NCBI RefSeq assembly: GCF_014650895.1
Contig: NZ_BMVV01000040.1
Span: 1-45,191, forward strand
DNA length: 45,191 nucleotides
Source: Streptomyces omiyaensis
GTDB lineage: Bacteria > Actinomycetota > Actinomycetes > Streptomycetales > Streptomycetaceae
Direction: 5' to 3'
Positions 1 through 6,684 of this stretch are shown in pieces. The notes under the pieces are model-generated. The model made no database searches and was not told the DNA's origin. It worked only from the letters and a program-made list of their open reading frames with translations. How positions within the stretch are numbered: the first letter of the stretch is position 1; each line of letters starts with the position of its first letter. A program made the translations under genes and the position numbers.

Positions 1-447
1 CGGGTGAACGCGCTGCTCCACCGGGTGCCCCTGCGCGTCCTGCACGGCGACTTCGCCGCGCGGACGGAGGGGCGGCGCTTCGACCTGGTCGTCACCAACC
101 CTCCGTACGTTCCGGCGCCGGGGGCCGGGCCGCCGTCGCGGGGTGCGGAGCGGGCCTGGGACGCGGGTCCCGACGGGCGTCTGGTGATCGACCGGGTCTG
201 CGCGGCCGCCGCCGGTCTGCTGCGGCCCGGTGGTGTGCTGCTGATGGTGCACTCGGGCATGTGCGGGGCGCGGGCGACCGTGGAGCGGCTGGCCGGCGAG
301 GGCCTGTCCGCCGAGGTCACGGCGCGTGCCCTCGTCCCGTGGGGGCCGGTGCTGCGTTCGCGGCGGGCCTGGCTGGAACGGCGGGGCCTGGCGGCCCCGG
401 ACGAGCGGCGGGAGGAACTGGTGGTCATCCGTGCCCGCACTCCCTGA
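1..447 (+). CDS. HemK-like class I SAM-dependent methyltransferase, 5'-truncated
   Basis: The reading frame is open from the window edge, so the N-terminus with the SAM-binding glycine motif lies outside; a GTG at 4 is only an internal codon. The NPPY signature (VTNPPYVPAPG, about residues 31-41 from the GTG) is the substrate-amide motif of HemK/PrmC/MTQ2 N-methyltransferases, which modify the glutamine of release factors or related substrates. It is followed by the ARATVERL and PWGPVL segments of this subfamily. The next gene starts 17 nt before its stop, so the three genes to 1698 look like one operon. The same trio (HemK2/MTQ2-type enzyme, CDGSH protein, iron-containing redox enzyme) recurs in Streptomyces from general knowledge. 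The substrate is unknown. Confidence 0.85.
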   Translation, partial: RVNALLHRVPLRVLHGDFAARTEGRRFDLVVTNPPYVPAPGAGPPSRGAERAWDAGPDGRLVIDRVCAAAAGLLRPGGVLLMVHSGMCGARATVERLAGEGLSAEVTARALVPWGPVLRSRRAWLERRGLAAPDERREELVVIRARTP

Positions 448-676
448 CGGCACCCCGGCCCCGACCTGCGCCCACCGGGTGTTCCTGGAGCCCCGGGGAC
501 CCGTCCTCGTGGAGGGGCCCGTCGAGATCGTCCTGGACGACGGGACGGTCGCCCGTTCCGACCGCTTCTCCGTCGCGATCTGCACGTGCCGGCGCAGTCG
601 CACGTACCCCTGGTGCGACACCAGCCACCGCCGCCGCGAGCGGACCGCCCGCCCGCCCGAGGAAAGGAAGCCCTGA
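431..676 (+). CDS. CDGSH iron-sulfur domain protein
   Basis: An 81-residue protein starting at a GTG that overlaps the end of the methyltransferase gene; a purine-rich GGGAGGAAC lies upstream. The motif CTCRRSRTYPWCDTSH (residues 51-66) matches the CDGSH/mitoNEET consensus C-x-C-x2-S-x3-P-x-C-D-x-(S/T)-H. C51, C53, C62 and H66 would therefore ligate a [2Fe-2S] cluster. Such proteins are small redox or cluster-transfer proteins; here it is probably cytosolic, since no membrane segment is seen. Its stop overlaps the next start (TGATG at 674-678), so it should be translationally coupled to the iron-dependent enzyme downstream. That coupling suggests, as an inference, that it supplies electrons or a cluster to that enzyme. 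Confidence 0.88.
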   Translation: MPALPDGTPAPTCAHRVFLEPRGPVLVEGPVEIVLDDGTVARSDRFSVAICTCRRSRTYPWCDTSHRRRERTARPPEERKP

Positions 677-1698
677 TGCCCGCTCCGCGTCCGAGCCCGA
701 TGGCCCCCCGCACCGCTCCCCGCCTCGCGGAGGAGCGGGGCGAGCTGTCCCGCGCCGTGACCCGGGCCCTCCGTTCGGGCGGCGCACCGCGGTACGGGAC
801 CGGGGCCGTGCCGAGCGCCGACCCGTGGGGCGAGGACCTCCAGCTCGCCCTCTACGTCCTGTACGAACTGCACTACCGGGGCTTCGAGGGAGTGGACGAC
901 GCCCGCGAGTGGGACCCCGACCTCCTGCGGCTGCGCCGGGAGATGGAAACCCGCTTCCTCGACGCCCTGCGCGCCGAACTGCCCGGTGCGCCGCGGACGG
1001 TCGAAGAGGCCTTCGCGCCGCTCCTCGTGGAACCCGTGGACCCCGGGGGCAGCCTGAGCCACCACCTCCGGAGCGAGGGGGAGCTGTGGCAGCTGCGCGA
1101 GTACGCGGCCCTGCGTTCCCTCTACCACCTCAAGGAGGCCGATCCGCACGTCTGGGTGATCCCCCGGCTCACCGGACGGGCCAAGGCCTCCATGGCCGCC
1201 GTCGAGTACGACGAATTCGGCGCCGGCCGCGCCGACCGCGTCCACGCGAGGCTCTTCGCGAACCTCATGGACGACCTCGGCCTCGATCCCTCCTACGGCC
1301 GGTATGCGGACCACGCGCCCGCACCGCTCCTGGCGACCGTGAACCTGATGTCCCTCTTCGGGCTCCACCGCGCTCTGCGCGGGGCCCTCGTCGGACACTT
1401 CGCCTGCGTCGAGATCACGTCCTCGCCCGGATCCAGACGCCTGGCCGAGGCGATGCGGCGATGCGGTGCGGGAGCGGCGGCCGAGCACTTCTACGCCGAA
1501 CACGTGGAGGCCGACGCCGTCCACGAACAGGTCGTGCGCCACGGCGTCGTCGGCGGCCTCCTGGCCGACGAGCCCGCCCTGGAGGCCGACATCGCCTTCG
1601 GCTCCGCCGCGACCGTCCTGCTGGAGGACCGCCTCGCCGGTCACCTCCGCGAGGCCTGGGACCGGGGTGACAGCGCGCTGCGCCGCCCCCTGGGGTGA
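676..1698 (+). CDS. Iron-containing redox enzyme family protein (haem-oxygenase-like fold)
   Basis: A 340-residue protein starting at the ATG that overlaps the CDGSH stop by one base; an in-frame codon at 586 lies inside the upstream gene and is unlikely. The sequence is mostly helical. It carries ELHYRG (about residue 68), YDEFG and a C-terminal EHVEADAVHE stretch typical of the Haem_oxygenas_2 / TenA-like family, in which Glu and His side chains hold a di-iron or mononuclear iron centre. Members include oxygen-activating enzymes acting on amines and amino acids, but the substrate here cannot be read from sequence. Its place behind a CDGSH protein fits an iron-dependent oxidative reaction. 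Family assignment is firm; the reaction is open. Confidence 0.85.
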   Translation: MPAPRPSPMAPRTAPRLAEERGELSRAVTRALRSGGAPRYGTGAVPSADPWGEDLQLALYVLYELHYRGFEGVDDAREWDPDLLRLRREMETRFLDALRAELPGAPRTVEEAFAPLLVEPVDPGGSLSHHLRSEGELWQLREYAALRSLYHLKEADPHVWVIPRLTGRAKASMAAVEYDEFGAGRADRVHARLFANLMDDLGLDPSYGRYADHAPAPLLATVNLMSLFGLHRALRGALVGHFACVEITSSPGSRRLAEAMRRCGAGAAAEHFYAEHVEADAVHEQVVRHGVVGGLLADEPALEADIAFGSAATVLLEDRLAGHLREAWDRGDSALRRPLG

Positions 1699-2018
1699 GG
1701 GTCGCCCACCGGCCACGGGGCAGGCTGCCCGGCGCCGAGCGGTGTGCGTCCCCCCGCCCCCCCGTACGGCGAGGAGGAGACGTGCTTCTCGCGCTCCCGC
1801 GACACACCGCATCCGTCCCGGAGGACGGGGGTGCCGCTCGAACGCCGTGTCGCAGCGAGGACCGCCCCGCGGGATGGCGCAGACTCGGACCGCCGGCGGA
1901 GCGGAGGTCCCCAGCGGGCCCGACCGGCGGAACGCGGCGGCCTGTCGTCCGGGGAGCGACGCGCCGCCAGACCCCCGGCCCGACCGACGGCGGGACCGGA
2001 CGAGAGAGGAGGGCTTCC
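1699..2018. other. Intergenic region, no gene seen
   Basis: About 320 bp between the iron enzyme and the hydrolase. Open frames here are GC-bias shadows with no recognisable product. It presumably holds the hydrolase promoter, but no convincing -35/-10 pair was found. The only clear signal is the Shine-Dalgarno stretch AGAGGAGGG at about 2005-2013. Confidence 0.5.
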
Positions 2019-2573
2019 GTGGCCCGTACGGCACTCATCGTGGTCGACGTGCTCAACCCGTACGCGCACGAGGACGCCGAGGCCCTGGTGCCCTCCGCCC
2101 GCGAGGCGCTTCCCGGGATCACGGCCCTGCTGCGGAACGCCCGCGCCGGCGACGGGCCCGTCATCTACGTGAACGACAATTTCGGAGAATGGCGCTCGCA
2201 GCACGGCGAGATCGTCACGACCGCCCTCGGCGGCCGCCACCGCGACCTGGTGGAGCCGGTCGTCCCCGACGAGGACGCGCTGTTCGTGGTCAAGGCCCGG
2301 CACTCGATCTTCTTCGAGACGCCGCTGGCCTACCTGCTGGGCCAGCTGGAGGTCGAGCGACTGGTCCTGTGCGGACAGGTGACCGAGCAGTGCGTGCTGT
2401 ACTCGGCTCTGGACGCCCACATCCGGCACTTCGACGTGGTCGTGGCCGCCGACGCGGTCGCGCACATCGACCCCGACCTGGCGGCAGCGGCCTTGAGGAT
2501 GATGCGGGTCAACATGTCCGCGACCGTCTGCCGGGCGGACGAGGTCGCCTTCGGCGCACGAGAGCCGGGGTGA
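2019..2573 (+). CDS. Isochorismatase-fold cysteine hydrolase
   Basis: A 184-residue protein starting at the GTG at 2019, 5 nt after a strong Shine-Dalgarno (GAGGAGGG). The catalytic triad of the family is visible: Asp in LIVVDVLNPY (about residue 9), Lys in FVVKARHS (about residue 92) and the nucleophile Cys in QVTEQCVLYSALDA (about residue 123). The length is normal for the isochorismatase/nicotinamidase superfamily, whose members hydrolyse amides (nicotinamide, N-carbamoylsarcosine, ureidoacrylate) or vinyl ethers. No siderophore genes are nearby, so an amidase role is more likely than a true isochorismatase. It appears monocistronic. Confidence 0.9.
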   Translation: MARTALIVVDVLNPYAHEDAEALVPSAREALPGITALLRNARAGDGPVIYVNDNFGEWRSQHGEIVTTALGGRHRDLVEPVVPDEDALFVVKARHSIFFETPLAYLLGQLEVERLVLCGQVTEQCVLYSALDAHIRHFDVVVAADAVAHIDPDLAAAALRMMRVNMSATVCRADEVAFGAREPG

Positions 2574-2675
2574 GGCGGGGGCGCGGGCGCCGATGCCGGC
2601 GTCCGCGGACCGGACCTCGCCGTTCCGCCCCCGTGCCGGCTCCCTCGTGTGCCCCGGGGGAGAACGGACGCGACC

Positions 2676-4220
2676 TCACGACTCTTCGGGGTCCCGGCGT
2701 TCCAGAGGGCTCAGCGCCGGTCCCTGGAGGACCGCGCCGTCGACGTCGAAGCGGGAACCGTGGCAGGGGCATTCCCAGGTCCGTTCCGCGTTGTTGAACG
2801 CGACGAGGCACCCCAGGTGGGTGCAGACGGCGGACACGGCGTGGAGCCCGCCCCGGTCGTCGCGGTGCACGGCGCACGGGCCGCCCCGGCCGCGGACCAC
2901 GGTCCCCTCACCGGGACGCAGGTCCCGGACGGGCCCGCCGGTGCCGTCGCCGAACGTCTCCAGCCGGTCCCCGACGAAGTGCCTGCCCGTCTCCCACTGC
3001 TCCTTGAGGAGCGCCGGCGCGGAACGGAGGAGCGGACCGAGGCGGCCCGGAGCGTAGAGACCGGCCCACGGCTCCCGCTCGCCCCGTACGAGGGCGGCGA
3101 TGACCGATCCCGCCACGACACCGCCCGTCATCCCCCAGCCGGCGAAGCCGGTGGCGACGTGCACGTTCCCGCCGCCGGCGGGCATGCGGCCGATGAGCGG
3201 CAGGGTGTCCGTGGAGCTGTTGTCCTGCGCCGCCCAGCGGTGGGTGATCGTGACGTCGGGGAAGTGCCGCTCGGTCCAGTCCCGGAGACGGGCGTAGCCG
3301 GCCTCGGTGTCCTCCCCGGTGCCGGGCCGGAACGCCTCACCGGTGACGATCAGGAGCCGTCGGCCGTCCGGGAGCGGAGCCGTGCGGACGGAGCGCTTGC
3401 CGTCCTCCTCCGTGATGTACATGCCGTCCGGGTCCCGCGGGGCGGGCAGGGGGCCCGCGATCACCAGGTCGCGGTGCTGGCTCAGCCTCGTGGCGAGCAG
3501 CGTGCGGTCGAAGACGGGGTGGTGGGTGGCCACCACGACGTGCCGGGCGGAGACGGACCCCCCGGTGTCGGTGCCGAGCCGGCAGGGGTCCCCCCGGTCG
3601 AGTTCCACGACGCGGGTCCCCTCGTGGATCCGGCCGCCGAGCGCCACGATGTCGTCGACGAGCCCGCGCAGGTACGCGAGCGGGTGGAACTGGGCCTGGT
3701 CCTCCACCCTGACGGCACCGGCGACGGGGAAGGGCAGGCCGGTCTCCGTGACGAACGAGGCGTCCAGGCCGGCGGCCCGTGCCGCCTCCGCCTCGGCGCG
3801 CAGGGCGGCGACGCCCTCGGGTCGCCGGCAGTAGGTGAGCGCCGGGCGCCGTTCCAGCGCGCAGTCGATGCCGAGTTCCTCGGCCACCTCGACGACACGC
3901 CGCAGCGCGGCGCTCTGGGAGGCCGCGTACAGACCGGCGGCCTCGTCCCCGTGCTCGGTCCGAAGCGTGTCGTACGCACGGGGGTGGAGAGCGGTGAGTT
4001 TTCCCGTCGTGTGGCCCGTGACCCCTCCCGCGAGCCGGCCCGCCTCCAGCACGACGACGTCGAGTCCGGCCCGGGCGAGCTCCCACGCCGTGCTGAGACC
4101 GGCGATGCCGGCGCCGATGACCGCCACATCCGTGGCGGCCGCCTCCGTGAGGGAGGGGAAGGACGGCAACGCGGCCGTCTCCCTCCAGTAGGAGCCTTCG
4201 CTGTCCGAGAGTCGGTTCAT
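2676..4220 (-). CDS. FAD-dependent oxidoreductase with C-terminal Rieske domain
   Basis: A 514-residue protein starting at the ATG at 4220 (MNRLSDSEGSYW); upstream in-frame codons would overlap the P450 promoter region. The N-terminal half is a DAO-type FAD fold with the dinucleotide motif VIGAGIAGLSTAWELARAG and the TGHTTGKLTALH segment. The C-terminus is a Rieske domain with C466-x-H468 and C484-x-x-H487, the four [2Fe-2S] ligands. This is the FAD/Rieske 'oxidoreductase with Rieske' family, close to glycine/D-amino acid oxidases; the substrate is unknown. It is probably cytosolic, since no signal peptide is visible. It is transcribed divergently from the CYP152-type P450 with only 136 bp between them, which hints at shared regulation. 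Confidence 0.9.
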   Translation of the reverse strand: MNRLSDSEGSYWRETAALPSFPSLTEAAATDVAVIGAGIAGLSTAWELARAGLDVVVLEAGRLAGGVTGHTTGKLTALHPRAYDTLRTEHGDEAAGLYAASQSAALRRVVEVAEELGIDCALERRPALTYCRRPEGVAALRAEAEAARAAGLDASFVTETGLPFPVAGAVRVEDQAQFHPLAYLRGLVDDIVALGGRIHEGTRVVELDRGDPCRLGTDTGGSVSARHVVVATHHPVFDRTLLATRLSQHRDLVIAGPLPAPRDPDGMYITEEDGKRSVRTAPLPDGRRLLIVTGEAFRPGTGEDTEAGYARLRDWTERHFPDVTITHRWAAQDNSSTDTLPLIGRMPAGGGNVHVATGFAGWGMTGGVVAGSVIAALVRGEREPWAGLYAPGRLGPLLRSAPALLKEQWETGRHFVGDRLETFGDGTGGPVRDLRPGEGTVVRGRGGPCAVHRDDRGGLHAVSAVCTHLGCLVAFNNAERTWECPCHGSRFDVDGAVLQGPALSPLERRDPEES

Positions 4221-4322
4221 ACGCTGCCCCTGCCCGGGAACGCCGCGCTGACGCGCCGGGCGGGGACTTCGGACAGGGGGGAAGGGCCCGCACCGGCGCT
4301 CCGCCGAACGGCCGAAGCCCCG

Positions 4323-4347
4323 GTGTGCCGGCGGGCGGGCCGGGTAG
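4323..4347 (+). promoter_or_regulatory. SigB-type promoter of the P450 gene
   Basis: GTGT at 4323-4326, 15 nt, then GGGTAG at 4342-4347. This fits the loose streptomycete SigB-family pattern GNNT-N14-16-GGGTA. GGGTA ends 10 nt before the ATG and there is no Shine-Dalgarno, so the transcript would be nearly or fully leaderless. Confidence 0.55.
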
Positions 4348-4356
4348 CGGATCCTC

Positions 4357-5637
4357 ATGCCCCGACTCGACACCGCCCTCGCGCCGTGGAGCGACAGCAC
4401 GCTCGCCCTCCTGGCCCGTGGCTACGCCTGGCTGCCCGACCGCATGCGCGCCACGAACGGCGGCCCGGTCAGAACCCGGCTGCTGGGAAGGCCGGCGGTC
4501 GCCCTGCGCGGTCCCGACGCCATCGGCTTCTTCTACGACGAGCGGAACGTCAGGCGCGCGTCCGCCCTCCCCGGACCCGTGCTCGACACCCTTTTCGGGC
4601 GGGGGGCCGTCCACACCCTGGACGGCGAGGCCCACAGGGTCCGCAAGGCCGTGTTCCTGGCGATCCTCAAGGACGGAGCGGGGGTGGAGGCCCTCGCCGA
4701 GCACGTGGCCCGGTGCTGGTCCGAGAGCGTGGAGGAGTGGCGCGACGGCCGGCCCGTCGTGCTCTTCGACGAGGCGGCGCTGGTCCTGGCCCGCGCCGTC
4801 TGCGCGTGGGCGGGGATCCCGCTCTCCGACGAGGCCGTCCGGCGGATGGCCGCCGACTGCACGGCCATGGTCGACGGGTTCGCCGCACCGGGCCCTCGGC
4901 ACGTCCGCGCGCGACGCGCCCGCACCCGCCAGGAGGACGCGCTCGCCGGCCTGGTCGGTGCCGCCCGCGAGGCCGGTGAACTGACGAGCGACAAGGGGAC
5001 CGCCTTCGAGGCCGTGGTCTGGCACCGCGACGCCGACGGCGAACTCGCCGATCCGCGGACGGCCGCCGTCGAACTGCTGAACATCGTCCGGCCCACCGTC
5101 GCGATCGCGTGGTTCGCCGCCTTCGCTGCCCACGCCCTGCACCGGTGGCCGCAGCACCGCGAACCGCTCCGGAAGGACGAGGACGGGCGCTACGCGCGAG
5201 CGTTCGCCCACGAGGTACGGCGCTTCTACCCCTTCGCCCCGTTCGTCGGCGGGCTCGCCGCGACCGACCTGACCTGGCGGGGCGAGCCGGTCGCCGAGGA
5301 CACCCTGATCCTCCTGGACCTCTACGGCTACCACCACGACCCCACGATGTGGATCAATCCGTACCGCTTCGATCCGGGGCGCTTCACCGGACGCGAACCG
5401 GGCGCCGACGAGCTCATCCCCCAGGGCGGCGGAGACCCGGCCCACGGCCACCGCTGCCCCGGCGAGGACGTCACCGTGGCGGTGCTGGCCACGCTGGTGC
5501 GGCAGCTCGCCCACCTCGACCACGAGGTCCCCGCGCAGGACCTGTCGATTCCGCTGTCCAGGATCCCCACCCGCCCGCGCAGCGGCTTCGTCCTCACCGT
5601 CGACGGCACCTCGCGCGGCGCGGGCTCCCCCGGCTGA
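4357..5637 (+). CDS. Cytochrome P450, CYP152-like fatty acid peroxygenase
   Basis: A 426-residue protein starting at the ATG at 4357. The haem loop is QGGG...GHRCPGED, with Cys367 as the axial thiolate ligand. The K-helix motif is EVRRFYPF. In the I helix the usual acid/alcohol pair is replaced by Arg-Pro (IVRPTVAIAW, R245-P246). This is the hallmark of CYP152 enzymes such as P450-BSbeta, where the Arg binds the fatty acid carboxylate and H2O2 replaces electron donors. The predicted activity is hydroxylation or decarboxylation of fatty acids using hydrogen peroxide, in the cytosol. It lacks a neighbouring ferredoxin or reductase, as expected. A SigB-type promoter immediately upstream would make it stress-induced. 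Confidence 0.92.
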   Translation: MPRLDTALAPWSDSTLALLARGYAWLPDRMRATNGGPVRTRLLGRPAVALRGPDAIGFFYDERNVRRASALPGPVLDTLFGRGAVHTLDGEAHRVRKAVFLAILKDGAGVEALAEHVARCWSESVEEWRDGRPVVLFDEAALVLARAVCAWAGIPLSDEAVRRMAADCTAMVDGFAAPGPRHVRARRARTRQEDALAGLVGAAREAGELTSDKGTAFEAVVWHRDADGELADPRTAAVELLNIVRPTVAIAWFAAFAAHALHRWPQHREPLRKDEDGRYARAFAHEVRRFYPFAPFVGGLAATDLTWRGEPVAEDTLILLDLYGYHHDPTMWINPYRFDPGRFTGREPGADELIPQGGGDPAHGHRCPGEDVTVAVLATLVRQLAHLDHEVPAQDLSIPLSRIPTRPRSGFVLTVDGTSRGAGSPG

Positions 5638-5725
5638 CCCTCCGGCCGGAGCCGCGCGTGCGGCACCGGTGCGTGCGGTCGACCGGCCGCCCGGCGGCAG
5701 GAGTCCGGACCCGTGCCCCCGGTGC

Positions 5726-6526
5726 CTACCGGTCGCCGGATCCGGGCTCGGCCATCCGGCGGTGTCCTTCCGCCTTCAGGCTGTCCGGCAGGACCTTGTC
5801 GGCCAAACCCTGCGCCTTGGTCTTCAGCGATCCGGCCACCACCTTGTCCTTGCCGGAGAAGAGGGCGTCGAGTCCCTGCTCGGCCACCTGGGCGGGATCG
5901 TCCTTCTCTCCCCGGCCGACCTTGGTGTCGCCCATGCCGGCCCGGCGGAAGAAGTCGGTGTCGGTCGGGCCGGGCATCAGGGCGGTCACCGTCAGGTGCG
6001 TGTCCTTGAGTTCGTTCTGCAGCGCCTGGGAGAAGGACTGGAGGAACGACTTCGAGGCGTTGTACACGGCCTGGAAGGAGCCCGGCATGGTGGAGGCGAT
6101 GGAGGAGGTGATGAGCATGCGCCCCTCGCCCGCCGCGGCCATCGACCGCAGCAGCCGCTTGGCCAGATGGACCGTGGAGCGCACGTTCAGGTCGACGATC
6201 TCGAACTCGTCCTCCAGTTCCGTGTCGAGGAAGGCTCCTCCCCGGCCGACGCCGGCGTTGAGCGCCGCGACGGCCACCGGACGTCCGGTGGCGAGCACCG
6301 CCTCCACGAAGCGTTCCGCTTCCCCGTAGTCGCGCAGGTCCGCCGGTACGGCCCGCACGTCCGCCCCGGTCTCCCGTCCGATCTTCTCCGCGGCGGGCCG
6401 CAGCCGGGTTTCGTCGGCCGAGTTCACGACGAGATCGAATCCCCGCTCGGCCAGCAGCCGGGCGAGCTCGAACCCGATGCCGCTGGACGCGCCGGTCACC
6501 ACCGCAAGTTCTCGCTTCTGAGTCAT
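5726..6526 (-). CDS. Short-chain dehydrogenase/reductase
   Basis: A 266-residue protein starting at the ATG at 6526. The Rossmann motif TGASSGIG lies near residue 12, NAGVG marks strand 4, and the catalytic Ser and YNASK occur at about 140-157, all classical SDR features with normal length. It is an NAD(P)-dependent oxidoreductase of unknown substrate, with no membrane segments. A C-terminal tail (about 60 residues, rich in Lys, with GSLKTKAQGLADKVL) is typical of the DltE/YqjQ-like SDRs. It is divergent from the molybdopterin oxidoreductase. A GGGTAG box lies 10 nt before the start and no Shine-Dalgarno is visible, suggesting leaderless stress-dependent expression. Confidence 0.92.
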   Translation of the reverse strand: MTQKRELAVVTGASSGIGFELARLLAERGFDLVVNSADETRLRPAAEKIGRETGADVRAVPADLRDYGEAERFVEAVLATGRPVAVAALNAGVGRGGAFLDTELEDEFEIVDLNVRSTVHLAKRLLRSMAAAGEGRMLITSSIASTMPGSFQAVYNASKSFLQSFSQALQNELKDTHLTVTALMPGPTDTDFFRRAGMGDTKVGRGEKDDPAQVAEQGLDALFSGKDKVVAGSLKTKAQGLADKVLPDSLKAEGHRRMAEPGSGDR

Positions 6527-6535
6527 GGACCGCGG

Positions 6536-6560
6536 CTACCCACGGCGGCGGACCGTACCC
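6536..6560 (-). promoter_or_regulatory. SigB-type promoter of the SDR gene
   Basis: On the minus strand, GGGT (6560-6557), 15 nt, then GGGTAG (6541-6536). GGGTA ends 10 nt before the ATG at 6526, the same spacing as for the P450 gene. The downstream sequence GGGTAGCCGC is shared with the boxes at 6625 and 28516. Confidence 0.5.
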
Positions 6561-6605
6561 GGGCACCGAGGACGAGCGACCGCGGCCGCCGAGGGGGAGA
6601 GGACC

Positions 6606-6630
6606 GTGTCGGGCGGTGCGCTGCGGGTAG
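6606..6630 (+). promoter_or_regulatory. SigB-type promoter of the molybdopterin oxidoreductase gene
   Basis: GTGT at 6606-6609, 15 nt, then GGGTAG at 6625-6630, followed by CCGCTCC. It points away from the SDR promoter in the same 158-bp divergent region. Unlike the others, it leaves a leader of about 50 nt containing a Shine-Dalgarno. Confidence 0.5.
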
Positions 6631-6684
6631 CCGCTCCGGCGAGGCGCCGGTCCCGAGGGCGCCGTGAGGCGGAAGGGAGCGGCC

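Noticed and set aside
261..1670. A 469-residue open frame over the methyltransferase, CDGSH and iron enzyme genes
   Set aside because: Arg/Pro-rich shadow crossing three well-supported genes in another frame.
2649..4979. A 776-residue plus-strand frame opposite the FAD/Rieske gene
   Set aside because: Antisense shadow of the Rieske gene continuing out of frame into the P450; no motifs.
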